Source: Aporrectodea caliginosa (taxonomy: Eukaryota; Annelida; Clitellata; Crassiclitellata; Lumbricidae). From it: 64,000 nucleotides of DNA. Positions 1 through 11,077 of the stretch are shown one piece after another. Where the stretch lies: positions 1,078,501 to 1,142,500 of the forward strand of contig JACEVL010000482.1 in assembly GCA_020284085.1 (NCBI GenBank), read 5' to 3'. Both the position numbers and the translations under genes were made by a program. Numbering within the stretch: position 1 is the first letter of the stretch; every line of letters begins with the position of its first letter. The notes under the pieces are model-generated. The model saw only the letters and a list, made by a program, of their open reading frames with translations. It was not told where the DNA came from and searched no databases.

Positions 1-204
1 ATACATACATACATCAATCAAATCAAATCAAATTTATTCGAATCTATTCCATGAACAATGAGTACAATGTACACGTGTGAATACAGTTAATAACAGTTTA
101 CATTTTGTAAGCGCCATTAATAAGAAACAAAAAATTGAAGAGGTTAAAGTTTAACAGGTTACGTATTAAAAATCGATTCGTGGGGTGACATGGATCAGAC
201 ATGC

Positions 205-243
205 ATACATACATACATACATACATACATACATACATACATG
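205..243. repeat. (CATA)n microsatellite, short array
   Basis: Tandem CATA units beside the LINE tail. The phrase GGATCAGACATGCATAC occurs on both sides of the array, so it is locally duplicated. Confidence 0.8.
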
Positions 244-259
244 GATCAGACATGCATAC

Positions 260-1339
260 ATTCATTCATTCATTCAGAGCATTTATATAGCGCCCCTTCA
301 AGAAACTACTCAGGAGCGCTCCCGGCCCAGCCACGACTAAAGAAAAAGACTTGAGGGACTTGTAAAACCCTGTCAGATGGCTTACAAGTAAAAAACGGAG
401 CTTAAGTGGTAGGTCATTCCAAATGGAAGGGCCAACAACCGAGAAAGCACGGCGCTGCCTAATAGCCAAGCGAGTCCGTGGAACAAGGAACTCACCCCTC
501 GTCGCAGAGCGAAGCACCCGACGCGCTGGAACATCAGACACTGGGCGGCAAAGATTACGCAAGTAAGCTGGAGCGCAGCCAAGAACACAACGAGAAACAA
601 GAGCAGCAATGCGATATGAGATACGCTGAGACACAGGCAGCCAATGCAACACATCACGCATGTATGCAGAGACAGGAGAGTACTTAGGAAGCCGTCCAAT
701 AAGCCGAGCAGCCGAGCGTAGAACTCGATCTAGTCGCCCCAAAACACCAAGGGGAAGGCCAGCAAGTAGTGAGGAACAGTGGTCAATTCGACTAGTAACA
801 AAGGCATGAACAAGGACCACAACTGCATCATGAGAGAGAGAGCGAGAGACCACTCGAAGCTGACGAAGCTGATAATAACAACTCCGTGCAATTGAATTCA
901 CATGTTGAGATAAAGTAAGCTCGGAGTCAAGAGAAAGTCCCAGATCACGAACTGTGAGGGAAAAGGTTATGTGAGGAAAGAGCAGGGTAAGTTGAGGAAA
1001 GTCGATACCCTGCAGTTGTCTACGGCTACCCAGCCAAATGAGCTGTGTTTTAGAGGGATTTAAGAATAGCCGATTGGAGGCCATCCAAGAAGAGAGGACA
1101 TCCATAGTCAGACACATCTGACTCACAGTAGCCACCGCATCAGCTGAATGGGTGTGGATGTAGGCTTGCACATCATCGGCAAATAGTTGGTGTAGAAGCC
1201 CCTGAGACGTCAACAAGGAGCAGACATCAGCAGTATAAAGAAGATAAAGCAGCGGGCCCAGGACAGAACCCTGGGGCACACCCAAAGGGGCAGGGACCCA
1301 AAGAGACCTGGACGAACCAGAATACATAGTTACATACAT
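260..1339 (-). mobile_element. CR1/L2-type LINE, 3' end with reverse-transcriptase C-terminal half
   Basis: An open frame of about 357 codons on the minus strand begins inside the flanking CATA microsatellite and reads through the second half of a non-LTR reverse transcriptase. Visible motifs are GVPQGSVLGPLLY, the catalytic box LFADD and the thumb/C-terminal block with NPSKTQLIWLGSR and SRIDHC, then WNDLPLKLR. The C-terminus runs into a GCGCTATATAAATG tail followed by a GAATGAATG repeat, the typical 3' end of an L2/CR1-like element. The 5' half (endonuclease and RT motif A) is missing, so this is a 5'-truncated insertion. No host function is implied. Confidence 0.85.
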
Positions 1340-1342
1340 ACA

Positions 1343-1373
<31 letters not shown>

Positions 1374-1672
1374 CATACATACATACATACATACATACAT
1401 ACATACATACATACATACATACATACATACATACATACATACATACATACATACATACATACATACATACATACATACATACATACATACATACATACAT
1501 ACATACATACATACATACATACATACATACATACATACATACATACATACATACATACATACATACATACATACATACATACATACATACATACATACAT
1601 ACATACATACATACATACATACATACATACATAACATACATACACACATACATACATGCATACATACATACG
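1331..1672. repeat. (CATA)n microsatellite, about 330 bp
   Basis: Nearly pure tetranucleotide array touching the 5' break of the LINE. The long Tyr/Val/Cys/Met frames on the minus strand here are only translations of the repeat. Confidence 0.95.
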
Positions 1673-1739
1673 GCAATACACACAGACATGCAATCATGCA
1701 TAAATGACCTTCCCCTCATTAAGGGCTAGTTTTCCTCTT

Positions 1740-1860
1740 TTGTCTCTCGTTCTTTAAGACGTTTCTTTTCCTCCGGGGTTTTCGTGCTGAGAGCGCTTCT
1801 AAATAGTTATTCTGAGAGAGGCGCTATATAAATCTTTGAATACAATACAAATACATAGGC
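1740..1860 (+). mobile_element. SINE/LINE 3'-tail fragment
   Basis: Contains GAGAGGCGCTATATAAATC followed by an AATACAATACAAATAC tail. This is the 3' signature shared by the SINEs and the L2-type LINE elsewhere in the window. Only the tail remains. Confidence 0.5.
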
Positions 1861-2008
1861 TACGTACATGCATACTTTCTTAAATATTTTATCTATGTAA
1901 TCACCGTCAGCGTTGGTGTCTAACGTCATCATCGTTATATAGGTGCTATATGAATCCTGAACCCAGTGTACATGCCTTTAAATGGACACGAGCACTTGTT
2001 TCACCCAC

Positions 2009-2108
2009 CTGTTATCTCCACCCGGTTCAGCAACATTCAGCCAGGAACGAGCGAGGTTGTCTTTTGTACTTTGGCAGACTGAGTAACCTTTGACATCGGG
2101 ATTAAAGC
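2009..2108 (-). CDS. PLB1: PLB1-like copy A, exon 6 (LNVAEPG block II)
   Basis: Encodes FNPDVKGYSVCQ, then ARSWLNVAEPGGDN, ending AACAG|GTGGGT. It matches the FNPxLxGYS...LNxAxxGA block of PLB1. The acceptor TTCAGAG| is preferred because it keeps phase with exon 5; TTCAG| two bases earlier would break it. Confidence 0.78.
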
Positions 2109-4658
2109 CTCTGAAGAAGTCTAATTATAGAAAAATTAATTCCATATGATTACATTTCACTGCCATTAAATCAGTCTGTAATTATATAGCGCCTCTATTC
2201 AACCGTCACCAGACCAAGTTTGCTAAGAAACGGACTTAGAATCATTACCAGAAATTCAATAAGTTACTGATATTTCAATATTTCACTTGCTGATTTTTTA
2301 ATAACTGAATCTTAGGCTTCAAGGTCTGAAAAGTAAAAACAGAAAATTTGCAACGGGACTTTAGCAAAGTCAGTGGCTTCTTTTGTCTTAAATCTTTCGC
2401 TAAAACCAGGAGACAGTTTCAATTCATCAGGATTACGCGACAGCATGACAATAAACTGGAGATCCGACTATGAAGATTCATTATCGTTATCTCGAGATTT
2501 CTTCAACGCCCAAAAGCGCAGTTAGCTTATTTTTTAGGCGCTCAGTCAAAACAAAATCGATAGGCAGGTTGTGTGTGTTAAGTAGTAAACATAAAAAGAG
2601 GACAGTGGAGCGATCATGGACATCAAAAGTGACAAAGTAGAGGTTCGCATGTCCAATGAAATACGTAGAAGAGGCGCTCATTGTCTGCTCGTTGTCTATG
2701 GCCACTGTGAAACGGCAATGGACGTATCCAAATTCCAAGACACGAAGCAGCGCATCCCAAGACTTGCCGTTGACCTCTAAGGTCACCTCAACCAAAATAT
2801 GCCTCCCCAAATTATGCAACCCAATGACAGAGACTAAATATGTCCAGGGTCGTTGCACGAAGTTCAATAATCAGCAGATTCGAATCCGCAGTCGTTGGAT
2901 TGCAGGCCAGGGACGATGCCGATTGTACCACTGTGTCGCAAACAAAAACAGTAATGACTAATAGTTTAATAATGTCTCACTTGTGAGTGTTATGATACCG
3001 GCCTCCAACGTATAATCTCCGCCAATCCTAAAAGACGTAGCAGTTTTAATATTATTATATGAGAATTCTTAATTAATAAAACTGCTTCACTATCGGTAAA
3101 AGCGTCCTTTATTTTGGCCTTGATAAGAATATATAATGATATAAAATTTAGTTTTCATTTTCAAGCAATTACTGGGTTAGTATAAATAAAACTTGCTTAT
3201 AGTTGACAAAAGAAAAGTATAGAATTTAGTCTGCATTGTTAAAGAAATCAGACAATATTGTACTCGGATCTATTTTACAGTTCAACCATCATTCGTTAAT
3301 TGTTCCCCGTTCAACCAGCAGATGACAATTAACACAGTAAACAGTAACTTTAGGACACAGCAGGAAGACACAGAAGGGACCAAGGTCCCGCTTATTAGGG
3401 TCGCCCTTGTATCGTGAGACAAATGTAGAATGACAAATGATTGACCTTTATAAGTCCAACTAGACTATGAGTCATAAACAGAACCATAACGTAAAATAAA
3501 GACAAAATCCTTAACTAGTAAAGCAGAATATCACATTGTAATGATTTATTATGAGCAATTAGGTATGCACGCATTGATTTTTTAAATGACGACAGATTAC
3601 AAGCAACATATATCGTGGGATTAGACTGTTCCAAACAGAAGGTCCGACACATTTAATTAAAAATAGTCGAGAGTCAGTACGAGGAAAATTTGCTCTCTCT
3701 AATCACCCCGTGATCTAGTAGAGTGAGCGTTGAGGTAAGATTTACTAGAAAAATACCATGTAAAGGCAGTGGGAAGTAAATTATGAGTAAACCGAAACAT
3801 AAATTCGCTATTCTGTAATTTAGTAATCTGCTGAACAGGCAACATTCCAAATACGTGCTAGATGTCTGTATTATCAATAGAAACTAAAACATTTGTATGA
3901 GGTACTTATTTCTATGATAACGAAAAAGAATAAACTTCGTTTTAGACAAGTTAAGCGAAAATCTATTGGCCTTGAACCACTCAGCAACAGCTATAAGTTC
4001 AAAACTAACAAACCCTAACAATCAATCAAATGATTTATGAGGGATAAAGACATTTGTGTCATCCGCGAAAAGAATAAAGTGCAGTAGAGATGATGCGTTA
4101 GAAAGGTCATTGGTGAACATTAAAGACAACAAAAGACCCAAGTTGTTGTCCTGAGTGACTCCATATCGAATGGATTTGACGTTGGATAAGATACCATTAC
4201 AAATAACCGTCATTTTATTGTTAAATGAGATAGGGTGTTGATCGATATTAAAAGCTTACGTGAAAACTTCTCCGCGATTCTCAATGGCCACCTGGGGAGG
4301 ATTTTCGGCACCAAGTCCATTTCCAGCCTAAGATAAATAAGTAAGGGTATAGCACAGCGGCTCCACGTCACCAACGGTGATAACCATTTTCATTTTTTTA
4401 TTTATTTATCAGCCTTATATAATGACTTAACAATATTGTGAGCTGAGAACTTGCTACCTCACTTTTGAGTGCATTGAACGAAAACCAAAGAATATAGTCA
4501 GTCGAGTCGACAATTTTATTTAAATGGAAAGCATCTCTTACATTTGGTGTTGACAGTGACGTTGAAGATGGAGATATTCGAGTAGTCGACGATAAACTAC
4601 GAAGGCTGAAGTGATGATAACAATGATGACGATGATAACGATGACAATGATGATGACA

Positions 4659-4720
<62 letters not shown>

Positions 4721-4759
4721 AACAACAACTACAACAACAGCAATAATAATAATAATAAC

Positions 4760-4806
<47 letters not shown>

Positions 4807-7800
4807 GAATAATAATAATAATCTTTTTCTGCAGTCTTCGGACTTTTTAGGCCACCTGAGGGATCCTTGTAACCGCGGGTTAAAAATAATAATAAAAAGT
4901 ACAACAACAACATTTATTGTGTCAATGAAAACTATCACGACGACTACTACAACGATGATGCAGCTATGAAATCGAAATGATGATGATGATCATATTGACG
5001 AGTTACCGAGACTGAGTCTCCAAAAGCTCCAAGGACTTTAATGTCGCTCGGACGAACAGCGTGGGCTGCAAACAACGTACATTAAAAATATGCCTATGTA
5101 TAGCCACCTGTCGAATTTAGAAAACTTTCGTCAGAAAATTATCAGAAAGTCTTTCAGTCATCGTTTCAAAAGCAGTTTGACTTCATATAGGTCTAGTACG
5201 TAAAATCAAAATTCGTTATTTCCACTTCACAATTAATCCGAATTCTGATCTTATGTATTTTGAAATATTTCATAGCAGACTTTCAAGCACGGCTTCTGAA
5301 CGGACACAAAAGTTTTGAAGAGGTGCTAGCAAGGAAGATTGTCATCCATTACCCACAAAATTTGACTATCTGTTTCAGTCATCGAGATTTGGTCGAAATA
5401 TGCCTGACCGAATTTCTAATGACCTTTATTTTCTCCTCACTGTTTCTGTAGTTCATTGACAAATACTCAAGAGCCTCTGTTACATCTCTTAATTTCTCCT
5501 TTCCTACTCAACAGCCATTAGCCCAACCGGAAAGTAGGCACCAATATTCTGAAATTTCGGGACAACAAAGAAATAACAGCACGTCTGGTCCACAGCTTTT
5601 CAAAGGGATTGGACGGTGGCCTCTCCGACCCTCTGTACAGACACCGTAGCTTACAAGTAGCTTCCCATAAAAGCAAGGCAGTCCTTTTATGCACTTCGGA
5701 TCCTGAGGTCGCATGGGCTCTCGGGGGGCAGCTTATTTGATGTAGTTCGTGCCACCACGGTTGGTATGATGCTGTATTGCTCGCCTGTGTGGTGGGGCTT
5801 TGCGAGAGTGCAGGAACGGGAGGCCCTTGATGGAATTATCCGAAGGTTGGTACATATGACTATGACTTTTATCTTCTCTCTCATTTGAGACTCTCTGCAG
5901 CAATGCGGATACTAGACACTTTACCTGTATTCTGCACAATCCTTGTCATGTATTGCATAAATTGTTACCGCCGATCAAGCAATCACGCTACTCCCTGCGG
6001 CCACGGTCCCATAATCGTGAGCTTCCCATGTTTGACAACCTGACTCAGAAATGCTTTCTTGACCGGATGCTATACAAATAAACTATGTTTTCCCTAGATC
6101 TGTCTATTAAACCCTTCATTTTCCCCTATGACTAGCTCTAGATCTTCTTCCTCTACGTTTCCCTGATGTACAATAAAGCCTTTCATTCAATTCATTGGTT
6201 GCACATATAAATTTTTGTTTATTTGTTTGAATGTATTAGTCTTGCCATGTACAGTGCTGTGCGTTTGCTAGTGCTTCTCAGTAAAGGATATACTTACTTA
6301 CTTACTTATTTATTTAAGTTTAGTGACATTCATAACAATTACATCTCGCTAAGCTAAAAATCAAATTAGTCCTAATTTATTCCACACTAGTATTTGATGA
6401 TTTAAAGTGTACCGGTAGTTGAGGGTGCTTACCACTTGTGGGTATCGATGGTGAATGGTCGACCGTACAATTGAATATGATGGGTGGAAGCTGACAATTG
6501 AAACGAGCAATAGGCCTGTTATTACAATCTAGGTACGCCTTTATCAAAAAGTGAACAATTGCTATAATCTATTTGTGTACTAAAGTAGCTGCGTCGTGAG
6601 GGGCCCTTTGCTTTAGAGTAGCGCTGTAGAAATCGGGAGATTATCATTATACGAATACGATTAAACAGGAAAAAGTATCAGCAATGTCTTCATATTTAGG
6701 CCCCTACCGCTGCTACTTTGTTCAAACTAGACGTAACTAATCAATAATTGGAAGGAAAGATTGTGTTCGAGAATTGTCTCTTGGTGTCAGTAGGTTATCA
6801 GAGCCTCAGGGGTCAGGGACATTGCCATCACCGACCTGTATATCGTCTTGTAAAAGCATTCTTGTTGATTATAGTCTTACACCATACAGTCCACGCACAG
6901 TTATTTTTTTTAACGAGACCCCTGGCAACGCGAAGCCCTAAAGGCCTAAACCATGGCTCGTTTGACTTATGTGGAAATTTGGAACTCCCGGTACCATACG
7001 TGGCACAACGATACTGGGGCAAACATATACCCGTAACTGTGACTGTGTATTTATAAACAGCTTACGAATGTGTCAGAAAGCAAACATAATTATGGCCGGT
7101 TAACAAACTTCGGCAGTATCAAAACGGTCCAAAATTTCATGAGCGCTGTTTGTTCAAATGACAACTTAAACTCAAAATACTTAATAACTGATTAGAAGTA
7201 TTTCATTGATCGGCTGCCAGAACAAATCTAAACCGGTCGACTTAACAAGGATGGACAAAACGAAACTGTACATAAATAAATAGGTACGAACCCGTATTTC
7301 CTTGCTCATGCGAACTCTTTCGGCGAACTCTTTTTTATACTGCGGGTTAGACTCGATGTCGTAAGCCAATCGGATTGTTTTCTCCGCGAAAGTCTCCTCC
7401 CTTCCAGTCACCTTCTTCAGACGATCTTTAAAAAATGAACGAATGTATGACTGAGTGACTGAAATGAATGAATGAATGACTAACTTACTGAATTACTGAC
7501 TGAATGAATGAATGAACGAATGAATGCACGACTGACTGACTGAATGACTGAATGTCTGAATGACTGAGCGACTGACTGAGTGACTGACTGAGCGACTGAC
7601 TGAGTGACTGACTGATTGACTGACTGACTGCACGTTTACCCATGAACGAACAAACCGACGACTGACTGCAGATTGACTGACTGATTCATTAGTTGATTGA
7701 CTGGTTGACTGGCTTACCAATCGAACAAGCGACCGATTGTTTGATTGGCTGAAAAATCAGTGAACGTGCCAACCACCGACATTTACAGAGTGGATAGGAA

Positions 7801-8031
7801 TACAGATGAAAAAAATTACCCGTTCCTTAAGCATTAGGTTTAATTCGCCTTCGCTTCTATACCAGTTCAACTTTGTTTTGACTGGACACGACGACCTGAG
7901 TGAGAAGTTGATGAACCTAATCTTATCCAGCGAAATCTACAAGCACCGTGCACAGATGAGCATTCCTTACCTGCGTAAATGACGGTCGTTAGACCCAACA
8001 GAAGCACGATCAGAACATTGAACTCTAGCAT
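2009..8031 (-). CDS. PLB1: PLB1-like secreted phospholipase/lipase, copy A (5' part, six exons)
   Basis: Spliced gene reading leftward; the exons are 8031-7971, 7425-7288, 5065-5007, 4327-4260, 3027-2981 and 2108-2009. All have GT donors and AG acceptors, and the phases chain without a stop (157 codons plus 2 nt). The product starts with a signal peptide, then a pro-region, the RPSDIKVLGAFGDSVS block with the nucleophilic Ser, AGNG, IGGD and the WLNVAEPG block. PLB1 enzymes are SGNH/GDSL esterases that deacylate phospholipids and other lipids at the cell surface or in the gut lumen. The later exons (GxND block, DxxH block) would lie left of the window, since bases 1-1860 contain only LINE and microsatellite. 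It is a paralog of the gene at 10994-23157. Family assignment is firm from several blocks; the exact acceptor of the last exon is less certain. Confidence 0.85.
2487..2867 (-). other. Open frame of unknown nature inside PLB1-like copy A intron 5
   Basis: A 126-codon minus frame (with VEVTLEVNGKSWDALLRVLE and TMSASSTYFIGHANLYF) lies in the intron between exons 5 and 6. A shortened version survives at 18284-18499 in copy B. I do not recognise a family. The frame is shorter in copy B because of small deletions. It may be an old repeat caught in the duplication, so I do not call it a gene. Confidence 0.3.
2981..3027 (-). CDS. PLB1: PLB1-like copy A, exon 5 (IGGD block)
   Basis: A 47-nt micro-exon between CGTCTTTTAG and GTGAGA, encoding IGGDYTLEAGIITLT. 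It corresponds to the SIGGD...TTLPNIL region of PLB1. Both flanking phases fit. Confidence 0.85.
3290..4213 (-). mobile_element. LINE reverse-transcriptase remnant inserted in copy A
   Basis: Homology with copy B breaks at about 3290 and resumes at about 4205. The inserted DNA reads on the minus strand GVTQDNNLGLLLSLMFTNDL, then ILFADDTNVF, then EWFKANRFSLNLSKTKFILF. These are the order and motifs of a Jockey/CR1-type RT (B, C and thumb). Stops and shifts show decay. Confidence 0.75.
4260..4327 (-). CDS. PLB1: PLB1-like copy A, exon 4 (AGNG block)
   Basis: A 68-nt exon between ATCTTAG and GTAAGC. It begins AGNGLGAENPPQV and ends NRGEVF, equivalent to the AGNG...YRGLSW stretch of vertebrate PLB1 repeats. 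Confidence 0.88.
4611..4820. repeat. (GAT)n and (AAT)n microsatellites
   Basis: A run of ATG/GAT triplets is followed by AAT triplets. The His-rich and Tyr-rich minus frames here are repeat translations. It lies in the intron between exons 3 and 4 of copy A. Confidence 0.9.
5007..5065 (-). CDS. PLB1: PLB1-like copy A, exon 3 (GDS block I)
   Basis: A 59-nt exon between TTTGCAG and GTAACT. It encodes HAVRPSDIKVLGAFGDSVS, matching the PLB1 signature RPxDIKVxxAxGDSLT. The Ser of GDS is the expected nucleophile. Confidence 0.9.
5640..6310 (+). mobile_element. LINE 3' end inserted in copy A
   Basis: Absent from copy B. The plus strand reads FDVVRATTVGMMLYCSPVWWGFA, then after a stop and shift HVLHKLLPP, SRYSLRPRSHN and FLDRMLYK. 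This is the C-terminus of the Jockey-like family also seen at 62.2-63.4 kb. The segment ends in an ACTTACTTACTT tail, the complement of the AAGT tail of that element. Confidence 0.7.
6311..7287. other. Intron 2 of PLB1-like copy A, no gene recognised
   Basis: Collinear with copy B from about 21040. A block near 6828-7022 is well conserved between copies and open on both strands (LPVPYVAQRYW on plus, TYGTGSSKFPHKSNEPW on minus). It lacks convincing splice sites in phase and I leave it non-coding. Confidence 0.4.
7288..7425 (-). CDS. PLB1: PLB1-like copy A, exon 2 (pro-region)
   Basis: Acceptor TTTTTAAAG precedes the exon and donor GTACCT follows it; phase 1 on both sides. It encodes a charged segment (GREETFAEKTIRLAYDIE, then KKEFAERVRMSKEI). 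The copies differ here mainly by conservative changes such as K/R, D/E and Y/F, which suggests both have been under protein-level selection. The less canonical GTACCT donor is chosen because it alone keeps phase with exon 3. Confidence 0.8.
7436..7690. repeat. Tetranucleotide array (GAAT/GACT)n in intron 1 of copy A
   Basis: Degenerate GAATGAAT and GACTGACT units. The shorter equivalent in copy B is 22700-22860, so the array pre-dates the duplication. Confidence 0.85.
7971..8031 (-). CDS. PLB1: PLB1-like copy A, exon 1 (signal peptide)
   Basis: ATG at 8031 opens 20 codons plus one base ending at CGCAG|GTAAGG. The peptide has a hydrophobic core (LIVLLLGLTTVIYA) typical of a secretory signal with cleavage near the exon end. 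The first codon of copy B lies two codons further upstream. Confidence 0.85.
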
Positions 8032-8689
8032 TTTTATTTCTGATTCCGTTCACCAGGACTAACTGCTGACCTGGCTACGTTGAGACTGACTACCTTCGTC
8101 AGTGCACTTGGCTTCTACTGAACGCTTATCAGCCGCGGAAACCGAACAGATGCATTGCCAGCGAGATTTAGATGAAGATCTCGAACTGACCTGTTTTTGT
8201 ATTGATTCGCAGTCGATGGACGATTTTTGTGAAGACAGCTTCGAATCTGGGACTGGATGACTAAATGTCGAAATAAAAGGTTTTCGTAGTCCTTATTTTA
8301 CGATTTTTGTGACACTGTGTAATTAGGTTAAGCAGAAAGCAAGAGAGCAGGTGTGCACGTATCTGAGCTCGTTGCCGCGCTTTATCGCTAAATTAATCAT
8401 GTTGGCCTAATTCGCGATTAAAATTTAATTGGCTTACATGAAGCGAACTGACAGTTACTCATGAAGATTGGACGTATGCTGCTTTTTTGTTCTTTTACAG
8501 GTGTCAGCCGGAAATAGTTGATCATCGGCAGGCGAGAATCTTTGATAATTAAGATGTGTTATCGAAATAATATTTCTTTTGACAAACGTAAATTATGCAA
8601 ATTATGAAAACATTCATATACAAACTATAATACATGTTAAAAACAAATGAAAATGTGTGTGTGTGTGTGTAGAGATATTGCCGCCCTCT

Positions 8690-8932
8690 GGCGAGCATTC
8701 GCGCTGTTGAAGGGACTATTAGGCTCAGGAAGGTTCGGGCAAGGTCCCTTAAGTCTATATAATAGGACTAGTTGAATTTAGGGGCTTCCGTCGGGTTCGA
8801 ATCTCCACCGTGTTAGTCCATGGGTGCCCATCGTGTAACTAACACGGGGTTTATGGAGCAGGCGTGCGCTCTTACGAGGCCCGCCTATACCTTGACTTGT
8901 AGAGCGCCACTAGCCGTTATGTCCTTCAGCTC

Positions 8933-8940
<8 letters not shown>
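8690..8940 (+). mobile_element. Possible tRNA-derived SINE-like sequence
   Basis: Contains GTCGGGTTCGAATCTCC, a good pol III B box, about 80 bases after CTCTGGCGAGC. It ends next to a TA array. The A box is not clear, so this is a weak call. Confidence 0.3.

Positions 8941-8986
<46 letters not shown>
8935..8986. repeat. (TA)n microsatellite
   Basis: Pure TA run of about 50 bases. Confidence 0.95.
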
Positions 8987-8987
<1 letters not shown>

Positions 8988-9079
8988 GTTTAATTGAGCT
9001 CAAATGCTGACATACCACAGCCATTTACACGAGAGAAGAAATGTCTTAGAAAGTTAATAAAAATAATATCAAATAAACA

Positions 9080-9300
9080 AATAAACAGTTAAAGAATTGA
9101 TCGGCCATAGTCAGAAAGTGGAGGCCATGGTCGAGTGTCTGTACAGTACTCGGGAAATGTAATTTCTCTCGTCCTTTCTTGGAAGCTCAAAGCTGTGAGG
9201 GCGAGGGCGCAGACTATATGGCCTGTGAACCCTTGGTGGAAACAGGTCGAGCAGGACGTGCGTGTTCTGTCGCATCACAGCTCGCAACAGCCGCAATATA
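9080..9300 (-). mobile_element. LINE C-terminal remnant
   Basis: The minus frame reads VLLDLFPPRVHRPYSLRPRP, then FELPRKDERNYISRVLY, the conserved C-terminal box of the Jockey-like RT family (LLPP...YxLRPRxH...LPxxDxRNFIxRxLY). Truncated on both sides. Confidence 0.7.
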
Positions 9301-10730
9301 CCTGGCCTATAGCTTAGAGCCTACGACCGGCTTTGGTGACGACAGAACATTGTTCGCTCTGATTGGGCTCCTCATCCTTAGAACAGTACTTTCACTATCA
9401 ATCTGGGGTTCACTACCTGTCTTAGCACTCTCTATACTCCTTAGAACTTCTGCCTGTTCTTCTTGACACTGTAGCCTATAATTTTCCGAATTAAATCAAC
9501 TAGCTCTGCATTAGCTGGCACTGATAACTCAACATCCACCATTTCGCTAGTTCTGATTAGGCCCTATAGTTTAATTAAAAGAAATTCACGGGCGATACCG
9601 GATAGCGGTTTCCATATCCAATTAGCCTATGCCAAAACTATATAACAGTCCGCTGAATAAGTTATCTGTCTTTTCCAAAAATTCAGTTTCATCAGGATAG
9701 AATTAGCCAATGTCCATTCAGTATCAATGCACTTTTCAGTAATCAGGAACAATACATGCAAAAATATCCAAGAGCCCTTCTCGGTGCCTCGCCTCGTTTC
9801 ATAGCCTAATATACGCGCGTAAAAGAACCGCGTTCTTTTCGCTCGTTTTTCCAAAAATCACAGCGCAGTATCGCAAGCGCACGTTTCCCCGCGTAAATTC
9901 CACCAATCGTGGCAGGTCGCTCTATGTGACTTTTACGCTCATTTGGTCCATGCCAGCGCCTCTAGCGATAGAAAGCGACAGTTACACACTCTGTATTAAC
10001 AGAAATCCATAACAGGCCAGTGACCTAAATCGTCACATATAATTATATACCCTTTTATTTGTTATTATTTAATTTTATTACATTTATCTAATTTATGATG
10101 GTTATTTTATATTTCAAGATAAAGTAATTAGATTAGTAATTAAATCATTACGTCTCAAAATGTGTGCCGCCCTCTTGAGTTGCGCCCGGCTCCAAAGAAC
10201 CACAGGAACACCCCTCGCTACGGTAAAGGTTAGAACTGACAAAATACATGATATTTAAGTTATGGATGGACTACTAATTCAGGTTAACTCATTCATAGTG
10301 CTTAGCTAATGATGATTTTATAATTGTTGTGATGGGAAATTGACGGTACGCAGGCCTTTACATCTGTAATGTAGTATAGGAAAGCACAGTGTAAGTTCTA
10401 AGAAGAAAGCCTGATGCTTTAGCGAGCGAATTCTTGTCTTTCTCACGGCCATTCGACATCGCTGTTGAGGTTCGTAAAGATGTAAGGATGTTCCTAAAGA
10501 ACACAAAAACATCCGAAAACATATATAATTAGGAAGAGTGTAGACAGACATAGCCTACCTATAATACTCTGTATTACTCTCTATGGTTGCAGAAGCTCTG
10601 AATGTGATGTGAAATTGATAATTCACGAGGAAGGGCTGTCTGAACCTGGCCCTATATATATATCTATCTAACCTCTTGCTTTCATTAAGCTCCTTTACCA
10701 CACCTGGTCCCTCGGTCGGTTTAGCCGCTC
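9301..10730. other. Downstream flank of PLB1-like copy B, no clear gene
   Basis: AT-rich unique-looking sequence. On the minus strand an acceptor-like GGTTCAG near 10655 precedes a short frame with QPFLVNY, which recalls the PFLRT end of PLB1. Its phase does not fit the previous exon, so I do not annotate the last exon. Nothing else is recognised. Confidence 0.4.
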
Positions 10731-10734
10731 ACAT

Positions 10735-10850
10735 GATCTAATCTAATCCAGACCAATCTAGTATAATCTGATCTTATCCGATCTAATCTAATCTATTCAA
10801 ATGTAATCCAATATGACCTTATCTAAACTAATCTAAACTAATGGCTTATA
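10735..10850. repeat. Degenerate ATCTA/ATCCAA repeat
   Basis: Successive TAATCTAATCC, GATCTAATC and TATCTAAAC units without a strict period, resembling in complement the GATTAGATTAG tract at 52020-52195. Confidence 0.6.
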
Positions 10851-10993
10851 AAGCGCCGTTATCATGATGTCCAAGACATCAGGCGATGATCGCGACGAGT
10901 AAAATCGCAATCAAAACATCACAATCCACTAAAGAACCCGGGTCAAAGGCAATAGATTACGTCGGAGAAACCACAGCGACTGCTATTACTTAC

Positions 10994-11077
10994 AGTGGTT
11001 GGACAAGAAGCAACGATGGGAATCGTTGTGTCATAAGGAAAATCGTAGACGAATGGCTTCTGACCAACAGGAATGAA
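10994..11077 (-). CDS. PLB1: PLB1-like copy B, exon 11
   Basis: 84 nt between TGTATTGTTTTAG and GTAAGT, phase 0 on both sides. It encodes FIPVGQKPFVYDF and IPIVASCPTT, equivalent to MLEPVGQKTxxxxF...ITCP. The GTAAGT donor shows that at least one more exon follows to the left. Confidence 0.83.

Larger units (their letters stand above)
1860..8570. repeat. Segmental duplication, copy A
   Basis: Aligns collinearly with 17640-23672. It begins at TTAAATATTTTATCTATGTAATCACC and ends after GTGTCAGCCGGAAATAGTT. It carries exons 1-6 of a PLB1-like gene with introns and upstream sequence. Exons are better conserved than introns. Copy-specific insertions (LINE pieces at about 3290-4205 and 5640-6310 here, others in copy B) show that the duplication is older than much of the local transposition. 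Confidence 0.9.

Noticed and set aside
1227..1719. Three long overlapping minus frames rich in YVCM
   Set aside because: Translations of the CATA microsatellite.
4398..4938. Tyr/His-rich and Leu-rich frames
   Set aside because: Triplet microsatellite translations; no splice context.
6828..7056. Conserved both-strand frames in intron 2 and its copy B counterpart (22029-22325)
   Set aside because: Similarity is explained by the segmental duplication; no in-phase splice sites.
10560..10660. Last PLB1-like exon with QPFLVNY
   Set aside because: Phase does not match exon 11 and the frame that fits has no family similarity.
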